From an uncultured Christensenellaceae bacterium (GTDB lineage: Bacteria; Bacillota; Clostridia; Christensenellales; Borkfalkiaceae): DNA of 42,720 bases. The stretch is taken from assembly GCA_910586945.1 (NCBI GenBank), contig CAJULO010000006.1, positions 1-42,720 of the forward strand, in the 5' to 3' direction. Under the pieces are notes generated by a model, which had not been told where the DNA came from, did no database searches, and saw only the letters and a list, made by a program, of their open reading frames with translations. Below, piece after piece: positions 33,475 through 39,917 of the stretch (position 1 is the stretch's first letter; each line of letters starts with the position of its first letter). A program made the translations under genes and the position numbers.

Positions 33475-34293
33475 TTATTTAGCTGTATTGTTATTTTTAG
33501 ATATAAATTTTTCAAAAATAGCAACGATACCGTACATAATCCCAGCAAGTAGACATAAAATAACTGTTGCTGTCATAACTAAGTCAAGCTTTAATACTTG
33601 CCCGCCATATACAATTAAATATCCTAATCCTGCTTTAGATGAGATGTATTCTCCCATAATTGAACCAATCCAAGCCATTCCGACAGAGACTTTTAGTGTA
33701 CTAATAAAGGTATCCCGAGCAGAAGGGATAACAAGCTTTATTAAAATTTGTAACTTTTTTGCTCCCATAGCTTGCAATAATAGTATTTTGTTTTTATCTG
33801 TCTGCAAAAAGCCGTTTAACATATTCATGATAACAACGATAATTGCAACAATAACTGTCATAAACAAAATAGACTTAAAGCCAGTACCTAACCACATAAT
33901 TATAATTGGTCCTAGTGCTATTTTAGGTAAACTATTCAATACAACAATGTATGGTTCTAGAATATTGCGCAATTTTTCACTCCACCATAGTAGTAGTGCA
34001 AATAGCGTTCCACAAATTACTGCTATTACAAACCCTAAAAGTGTTTCATACAGTGTTACGCCAATATGCATAAATAGCGACCCATCACTTGCAAGTGATA
34101 CAAGCATCTTCCAGATTCGACTAGGTGAGCTTAAAATAAATGGATCTACCCATTGCATATAGGTTACCAGTTCCCATAGACCTAAAAGTAGCAAAAGTAA
34201 ACTAATTCTAAAAACGTGAATGAGTATAATAGAATTGCGTTCTTTTTTTAAGTACAGTAAATGTGCCTTAGAAAATTCTTTTTTATTTTTCAT
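33475..34293 (-). CDS. NitT/TauT-family ABC transporter permease
   Basis: A 272-residue inner-membrane permease with six hydrophobic helices (LLLLLGLWELVTYMQW first). The cytoplasmic coupling loop, MGAKKLQILIKLVIPSARDTF, is the EAA-type motif; it lies before the last helices, with GMAWIGSIMGEYISSKAGLGY as in TauC and SsuC. I start at ATG 34293, eight bases after GGGAG; the upstream ATG at 34308 contains that site. It is the third gene of a minus-strand operon after the binding protein and the ATPase, with 162 bases between ATPase and permease that have no clear gene. Substrate unknown. Confidence 0.88.
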   Translation of the reverse strand: MKNKKEFSKAHLLYLKKERNSIILIHVFRISLLLLLLGLWELVTYMQWVDPFILSSPSRIWKMLVSLASDGSLFMHIGVTLYETLLGFVIAVICGTLFALLLWWSEKLRNILEPYIVVLNSLPKIALGPIIIMWLGTGFKSILFMTVIVAIIVVIMNMLNGFLQTDKNKILLLQAMGAKKLQILIKLVIPSARDTFISTLKVSVGMAWIGSIMGEYISSKAGLGYLIVYGGQVLKLDLVMTATVILCLLAGIMYGIVAIFEKFISKNNNTAK

Positions 34294-34455
34294 TTGTTTA
34301 ACTCCCATAATATTTGTTTTGCCTTTCGTGTATTGAACTATGTTATTTTACTGTTTGATTTTCGCTTTTTGCATATTTATCCATATCTTTTTGTGGCAGG
34401 ATATAGGGTTTCTGCCTAAAAAATAATGTTTGCGTTGTTTTTTATATTGACTTGT

Positions 34456-35220
34456 TTAAGTGTTCAATTCTTTCCAGAGTTTTTCAAACCATGTAGAGAA
34501 TGCAGGTAATTCGCGTCTTTTAATTGCTTCCAAATTGCCAAATGGTAGACAATGTATCGTGCGTACTTTTGCCGGTCTAGCTGTCAACACGAAAATTCTA
34601 TCTGCTACAGAAATTGCTTCAGTGATGTCATGTGTTACTAAAATTGCCGTCTTTTTCTCCGCTTTAATGATAGTATAAACATCGTTACACACTGAAAGTC
34701 GTGTTTGTGCATCTAGTGCAGAAAATGGTTCGTCAAGAAGTAGCAAGCTAGGGTTCGCTGATAATGTGCGTATGAGTGCAACTCTTTGTCGCATACCTCC
34801 AGAGAGCTCATTTGGATAACGCTTTAAAAAGTTCTCAAGTCCGTACTTTTTAGCAAGGGATAGTGTATGTTCTTTATATTTGGGGTCCTTTAGCTTTTTA
34901 ATTTCAAGTGGTAAAAATATATTTTTTTCTACCGTTCGCCATGGAAAAAGCTCATCACGCTGTAACATATATCCCAAATTTTCATTACCACATTCTGGTT
35001 TTGCTCCGTGTAATTTTACATTGCCTTTCGTTGGTTGTAATAATCCCGCTGCTAGCGATAAAATAGTCGTCTTACCACATCCAGAGGGACCAACAATTGC
35101 AATAAATTCACCATCATAAATTGTAAAGTCCATATGTTGTAGGGCGAGCGTCTCACCTGTTTTTGTTTGATAACATAACTCTACATCTTCAAACTGCAAA
35201 ATAATTTTTTTATCATCCAT
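34456..35220 (-). CDS. NitT/TauT-family ABC transporter ATP-binding protein
   Basis: A 254-residue ATPase. Walker A is GPSGCGKTT, the Q-loop LQRDELFPWRTV, the signature LSGGMRQRVAL, Walker B LLLLDEPFSALD and the switch His VTHDITEAI. The SsuB/TauB/ThiZ type is clear. The substrate is not defined by the ATPase. It is 64 bases downstream of the lipoprotein gene with AAGGAA before the ATG. Nothing is truncated; the C-terminus ends in KLWKELNT. Confidence 0.93.
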   Translation of the reverse strand: MDDKKIILQFEDVELCYQTKTGETLALQHMDFTIYDGEFIAIVGPSGCGKTTILSLAAGLLQPTKGNVKLHGAKPECGNENLGYMLQRDELFPWRTVEKNIFLPLEIKKLKDPKYKEHTLSLAKKYGLENFLKRYPNELSGGMRQRVALIRTLSANPSLLLLDEPFSALDAQTRLSVCNDVYTIIKAEKKTAILVTHDITEAISVADRIFVLTARPAKVRTIHCLPFGNLEAIKRRELPAFSTWFEKLWKELNT

Positions 35221-35284
35221 ATCTCTTGTATTCCTTTTTGTTTTGACCTTTTTGCTTTAAAAGTCTTTTTCCTTTACGGCAATT

Positions 35285-36298
35285 TTAGGCAAAAAGTTTG
35301 TTGTATACACTTGCGGCAATGTCTGTCTTCATTAAAGCACTATATTCAATTTCTTTAGACAATTCACCAGCATTGTTCATAATATTTAACAAGTTTCTAT
35401 ATGCTTCTTGTGTGGCAATCATATTTGCTTGCCATGCATCAATTCTTTTATAGTTCGTAACCGAAGTGTTTAAAGAATCCAATGAAGTACCGTTAAAGTA
35501 TGGTACTAACTTTTCGGCAACAAGTTGGCTATCGTTGTTGTTTACAAAGTGTATACCTTTCATAATTGCACGTACAAAGCTTTCAATAACTTGTGGATTT
35601 TTATTGATATAGCTATTTTTTGCAATATAAGAGGTATATGGCACTTCACCTGCTGCTTCTCCAACAGATGCAACAACATAACCCTTTCCTTGTTTTTCAT
35701 ATTCACTTGCAACAGGTTCAAACATAGTGCAGTAATCAGCAGTACCACCTTCAAAAGCTGCAGTCATATAGGAAAAGTTTACATCGTAATTCATGCGATA
35801 GTCGGTTTCGTTGACCATGTTGTATTTTGTTTTCAATAGATATTCAAAAGTCATAGCAGGTACACCGCCACGGCGTCCAGCAAGCACTTCTTTATTCCTT
35901 AAATTTTCAAAGGAAAAGTTTTCCTTTTCATTTACACGAGAAACTAAAAATGAACCATCTTTCTTGGTTAAAGTTCCAAATACCATAGGCAAGTCGTTCG
36001 AACCGCTAATATGCACATACATAGCTGCTTCTGGTCCACAGAAACCAATATCGGCACTGTTTGAAATGACACTTGCCATAACATTATCGGCGCCGCCGGC
36101 ATTCGTCAAGTCAATTTTTAAGCCTTCTTCTTTAAAGTAGCCCATTGCATCAGCAATGTACATTGGTGCATAAAACACGGAGTGCGTTACTTCACTAACA
36201 CGAATTGTTTTTAAACCATCATTTCCTTTATTACCGCATCCAGCAAGTGGAAATAGCATAAAGCAAAGTGCGAAAAACGCTACAAAAAGTTTTTTCAT
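35285..36298 (-). CDS. NMT1/THI5-like substrate-binding lipoprotein
   Basis: A 337-residue lipoprotein: signal peptide with LAGC and the acylated Cys21. The mature part resembles the NMT1/SsuA family: IRVSEVTHSVFYAPMYIADAMGYFKEEGLKIDL, GGADNVMASVISNSADIGFCGPEAAM, and YDVNFSYMTAAFEGGTADYCTMFEP. The family binds sulfonates, taurine, nitrate or thiamine pyrimidine precursors. I see no TPP riboswitch upstream, so a thiamine role is not supported, and no desulfonation gene is near. First gene of the importer operon; AAGGAG before the ATG. A -35-like TTGACA and a TATAAT 20 bases apart lie upstream, too far apart for a confident promoter. Confidence 0.88.
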   Translation of the reverse strand: MKKLFVAFFALCFMLFPLAGCGNKGNDGLKTIRVSEVTHSVFYAPMYIADAMGYFKEEGLKIDLTNAGGADNVMASVISNSADIGFCGPEAAMYVHISGSNDLPMVFGTLTKKDGSFLVSRVNEKENFSFENLRNKEVLAGRRGGVPAMTFEYLLKTKYNMVNETDYRMNYDVNFSYMTAAFEGGTADYCTMFEPVASEYEKQGKGYVVASVGEAAGEVPYTSYIAKNSYINKNPQVIESFVRAIMKGIHFVNNNDSQLVAEKLVPYFNGTSLDSLNTSVTNYKRIDAWQANMIATQEAYRNLLNIMNNAGELSKEIEYSALMKTDIAASVYNKLFA

Positions 36299-36496
36299 GC
36301 TTAAATTTTTCTCCTTAAGTTATTTTACAAAATTATTCTCCAATAAAATTGTAGTCTTTTGTAATAGTGTATTATATGAAATCTGCAACTTTTAAGTGTC
36401 AATCTGCTCTTAAAAGTACTGTTTTCTTGCCAATGCAATTGCACTTTTGATAGATTTTACAAAAATTGTTAAATGAAGAATGTAAAAATTGATTTG

Positions 36497-36525
36497 TTGA
36501 CAAAAAGTGTATAAAATGTTACAAT
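36497..36525 (+). promoter_or_regulatory. valS promoter
   Basis: TTGACA (36497-36502), 17-base spacer, TACAAT (36520-36525). The leader is about 28 bases, too short for a T-box, so valS is not T-box controlled. Confidence 0.8.
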
Positions 36526-36559
36526 AAATAAAATAATGTTATAGTTATGAGGAAGTATC

Positions 36560-39178
36560 ATGCAAAAAACATATAATCCGAAAGAATTTGAAGATAGAAT
36601 TTATAAGACTTGGCTGGAAAAAAAATATTTTCATGCTACAATTGACGCAGATAAAACACCTTTTACAATGATGATGCCTCCACCAAATATCACCGGTCAA
36701 CTACATCTTGGGCATGCGTTAGATAATGCTATCATTGATATTATCATTCGTTTTAAACGCATGCAAGGACATAGTGCCTTATATTTGCCAGGAGTTGACC
36801 ATGCCTCTATTGCCACAGAAGTGAAGATTGTTGAGCAAATAAAGAGAGAAGAGGGCATTACAAAGGAAGAACTTGGTAGAGAGGAATTTTTAAAGCGTGC
36901 TTGGCAATGGAAGGAAAAATATGGCAATGTAATTTGTAAGCAACTTGAGAAAATAGGAGTTTCTTGCGATTGGGATAGACTTGCTTTTACTATGGATGAA
37001 AATTGTAGTAAAGCAGTGCGCTATGCATTTGTAAAATTGTATAATAAGGGACTCATTTATCGAGGAGATAGAATTGCAAATTGGTGTCCTAGTTGTCATA
37101 CGGCAATTAGTGATGCTGAAGTTGAATATACAGAGCATGCTGCACATCTATGGCATATTCGTTATGCAATTCAAGGCAGTGAAGAAAGTTTAATTGTGGC
37201 GACGACGCGACCAGAGACATTGCTCGGAGATACAGCAATTGCTGTAAACGGAGCAGATAAACGCTATAAACACTTGATTGGTAAAAAAGCTATAGTACCA
37301 CTTATTGGTAGAGAAATTGCCATTATTGCCGATGATTATGTAGATATGGAATTTGGCAGTGGGGCAGTAAAAATTACGCCGGCACATGATCCAAATGATT
37401 TTGAAGTGGGAGAACGACATGCTTTAGAGCAAATTGTTGTGATGCATTCAGATGGCACAATGAATGAAAATGCTGGAAAATATGCAGGTCTAGATAGAAT
37501 GGTGGCAAGAGAAAAAATTCTTATTGATTTAGAGAAAATTGGAGCTCTTGTAAAGACGAATGAACATACACATAATGTAGGACATTGCTACCGTTGCAAT
37601 ACAGTGATTGAACCAATGCTTTCAAGACAATGGTTTGTAAAAATGGAAAGCTTAGCACAACCAGCAATAGATGCTGTTACGCGTAATAAAATACATTTTA
37701 TTCCAGAACGATTTTCTAAAAACTATTTTAATTGGTTGGAAGGCATTAAAGATTGGTGTATTTCTCGGCAGTTGTGGTGGGGACATAGAATACCTGTTTG
37801 GTATTGTGATGCATGTCATAAAGAATCAGTCAGTGAAAAGGATTTAGAGCATTGTATGCATTGTGGCAGTAAAGATATTTGGCAAGATAATGATGTTTTA
37901 GATACTTGGTTTTCTTCAGCGCTATGGCCATTTGCGACCTTGGGATTTGCAAATCAAGCTGAAGATTATAATTACTTTTATCCTACAGATGTCTTATCTT
38001 GTGGATATGATATTCTCTTTTTTTGGGTGATTCGCATGGTTTTTTCTGGGATAGAATATACTGGGAAATTGCCATTTAGAGATATCGTTATGCACGGTAT
38101 AGTCCGTGATGCACAAGGCAGAAAAATGAGTAAATCGCTTGGCAATGGAATCAATCCTCTAGAAGTGATTGAAGAGTACGGTGCAGATTCTTTACGCCTC
38201 TCTTTAGTCACAGGAGTTGCTGCTGGTAACGATATGCGGTTTAGTGAAAATAAGATAGAAGCAAGTCGTAACTTTTTAAATAAAGTTTGGAATGCCTCTC
38301 GTTTTGTGCTTATAAATGCAGATGGTATTGAAATTCTAACTATAGATAAAGTGAAGTTGACATCTGCTGATAAATGGATTTTAGCGAAGTTGGAACAGAC
38401 AATAAAAGAAGTAACCTTACATTTAAATAAGTTCGAGCTCGGCATTGCAGCGACAACCATACATGACTTTATTTGGAATGATTTCTGCGATTGGTATATA
38501 GAACTTGCAAAAGCTGCACTTTATAGTGATGATATAAATAAAAAGCAACAGACTTTGTCCGTAACATACTATGTATTGGAACAGGCATTAAAATTATTGC
38601 ATCCATTTGCCCCATTTATTACAGAAGAGATTTATCAAAATCTATCCAATGTACAAGGGAGTATTATGATTGCCGACTTTCCGCGCTATCAATCAAAACT
38701 TGCCTATAAAAAGGAGGCGAAGAGTTTTGAAGCGATTATGGATGTCATAAAAGCAGTGCGTATAGTGAAAACAAATGTAAATTGTCCTCCTTCTAAAAAA
38801 GTAAATTTATATGTAAAGACAGAGAGTAAGCGTCTATTTACTGCAAATGTTGCTGCTATTGAACGACTTGCTGGAATTGAAAAGCTCTACTTTATTGATG
38901 ATGCTGTAACAATAGGAGAAAAAGTCGTTTCTCATATGACGGCGGAGTGTGCAATATATATACCACTTGGCGAACTTGTAGATATGCAAAAGGAAAAGAA
39001 GCGTCTACAGGATGAGTTAAAGATAGTAATGCAAGAAATAAAACGAGCAGATGGTAAATTGCAAAATGTTGGGTTTTTAGAAAAGGCACCTAAAGAATTG
39101 ATTCAACAGGAGAGAGATAAACTAGAAAAATACTTAAAAATGAAGGACAGCATTGAAAAGCAATTGCAAGAATTGTAA
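36560..39178 (+). CDS. valS: Valyl-tRNA synthetase
   Basis: An 872-residue class I synthetase charging tRNA-Val. PPPNITGQLHLGHALD (HLGH at 49-52) and KMSKS at 522-526 are the two ATP-binding motifs. The editing domain (residues about 180-340, TTRPETLLGDTAIAV and GSGAVKITPAHDPND) is present. Two cysteine pairs suggest zinc sites (CPSCH, CDACHKES with CMHCGSKD). A C-terminal coiled coil (MQKEKKRLQDELKIVMQEI) is typical of ValRS. RBS GAGGAAG. It is followed by trmL 125 bases later, which has its own promoter. Confidence 0.97.
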   Translation: MQKTYNPKEFEDRIYKTWLEKKYFHATIDADKTPFTMMMPPPNITGQLHLGHALDNAIIDIIIRFKRMQGHSALYLPGVDHASIATEVKIVEQIKREEGITKEELGREEFLKRAWQWKEKYGNVICKQLEKIGVSCDWDRLAFTMDENCSKAVRYAFVKLYNKGLIYRGDRIANWCPSCHTAISDAEVEYTEHAAHLWHIRYAIQGSEESLIVATTRPETLLGDTAIAVNGADKRYKHLIGKKAIVPLIGREIAIIADDYVDMEFGSGAVKITPAHDPNDFEVGERHALEQIVVMHSDGTMNENAGKYAGLDRMVAREKILIDLEKIGALVKTNEHTHNVGHCYRCNTVIEPMLSRQWFVKMESLAQPAIDAVTRNKIHFIPERFSKNYFNWLEGIKDWCISRQLWWGHRIPVWYCDACHKESVSEKDLEHCMHCGSKDIWQDNDVLDTWFSSALWPFATLGFANQAEDYNYFYPTDVLSCGYDILFFWVIRMVFSGIEYTGKLPFRDIVMHGIVRDAQGRKMSKSLGNGINPLEVIEEYGADSLRLSLVTGVAAGNDMRFSENKIEASRNFLNKVWNASRFVLINADGIEILTIDKVKLTSADKWILAKLEQTIKEVTLHLNKFELGIAATTIHDFIWNDFCDWYIELAKAALYSDDINKKQQTLSVTYYVLEQALKLLHPFAPFITEEIYQNLSNVQGSIMIADFPRYQSKLAYKKEAKSFEAIMDVIKAVRIVKTNVNCPPSKKVNLYVKTESKRLFTANVAAIERLAGIEKLYFIDDAVTIGEKVVSHMTAECAIYIPLGELVDMQKEKKRLQDELKIVMQEIKRADGKLQNVGFLEKAPKELIQQERDKLEKYLKMKDSIEKQLQEL

Positions 39179-39227
39179 TAGTATATTGGAGAAGGGTAAG
39201 CTAGAATAAGGATATGCACAATACTGT

Positions 39228-39255
39228 TTGTATTGTTTATCAAATGTGTTATAGT
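39228..39255 (+). promoter_or_regulatory. Likely trmL promoter
   Basis: TTGTAT (39228-39233), 16-base spacer, TATAGT (39250-39255), about 48 bases before the ATG. Confidence 0.5.
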
Positions 39256-39303
39256 ATGTAAACAGAAAAAAAGATATACAAGTAAAAAAAGGGTGAATAC
39301 AGT

Positions 39304-39786
39304 ATGTTTAATATCGTATTAGTTGAACCAGAAATTCCGCAAAACACAGGGAATATAGTACGTACATGTGTAGCTACAGGTTGTAAATTGCATTTAGTAA
39401 AACCATTAGGATTTTCTGTCAGTGATAAATATTTAAAGAGAGCGGGACTAGATTATTGGAAAGATGCTGATATTTTTTATTATGAGAGTATAAAAGAACT
39501 ATTTGATAAACATACTAATAGCAACTTTTACTTTTTTAGTACAAAGGCAGGGAAGGTCTATACAGATATCAAATATCAAGAGGGTGATTTTTTTGTTTTT
39601 GGCAAGGAGACAAAAGGACTTGATGAAAAACTTTTACAAGCAAACTTAAATAAAACAGTTCGACTGCCAATGGTTAGTGAAATTCGGTCATTAAATTTAT
39701 CAAATACAGTAGCAATTGCTATCTATGAAGGGTGGCGACAACTAGAATTTATACAGGGCAATCTATTTGGTAAATTCAAAGATTAA
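39304..39786 (+). CDS. trmL: tRNA (cytidine/uridine-34-2'-O)-methyltransferase
   Basis: A 160-residue SPOUT-fold enzyme that 2'-O-methylates the wobble base of certain Leu tRNAs. NIVLVEPEIPQNTGNIVRTC, LVKPLGFSVSDKYLKRAGLDYW, FVFGKETKGLDE and RLPMVSEIRSLNLSNTVAIAIYE cover the three SPOUT motifs in order, with the knot at the C-terminus. Length and motifs match TrmL; the larger TrmH relatives have an N-terminal extension absent here. AAAAGGGTG precedes the ATG. It lies after valS, a loose tRNA-related pairing. Confidence 0.95.
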   Translation: MFNIVLVEPEIPQNTGNIVRTCVATGCKLHLVKPLGFSVSDKYLKRAGLDYWKDADIFYYESIKELFDKHTNSNFYFFSTKAGKVYTDIKYQEGDFFVFGKETKGLDEKLLQANLNKTVRLPMVSEIRSLNLSNTVAIAIYEGWRQLEFIQGNLFGKFKD

Positions 39787-39828
39787 GAGAACAGAAAAAA
39801 TAAATATTAAAAATTACATTATAAATTC

Positions 39829-39857
39829 TTTACTTTTTTTTGAATTTATTATATAAT
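39829..39857 (+). promoter_or_regulatory. Promoter of the large repeat protein
   Basis: TTTACT (39829-39834), 17-base spacer, TATAAT (39852-39857). The leader has a small hairpin GGGTGATTACCC at 39890-39901 just before GGAGG. Confidence 0.6.
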
Positions 39858-39917
39858 GGGATAAAAATAATTTTAAACAAGCTGTATGTAGGGTGATTAC
39901 CCATCAATGGAGGATAT

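Noticed and set aside
33455..34162. 235-codon plus-strand open frame
   Set aside because: It is antisense to the ABC permease, has no RBS and reads as low-complexity Ile/Ser/Pro.
34343..34441. Short open stretch on the minus strand between ATPase and permease
   Set aside because: About 32 codons ending in TAA with no start or RBS in a useful place; possible relic but nothing to support a gene.
36299..36496. T-box before valS or TPP riboswitch before the importer
   Set aside because: The valS leader is only about 28 bases after its promoter, and no TPP or T-box consensus blocks are seen on either strand.
37978..38460. 160-codon minus-strand open frame
   Set aside because: It lies wholly inside valS on the opposite strand and has no recognisable motif.
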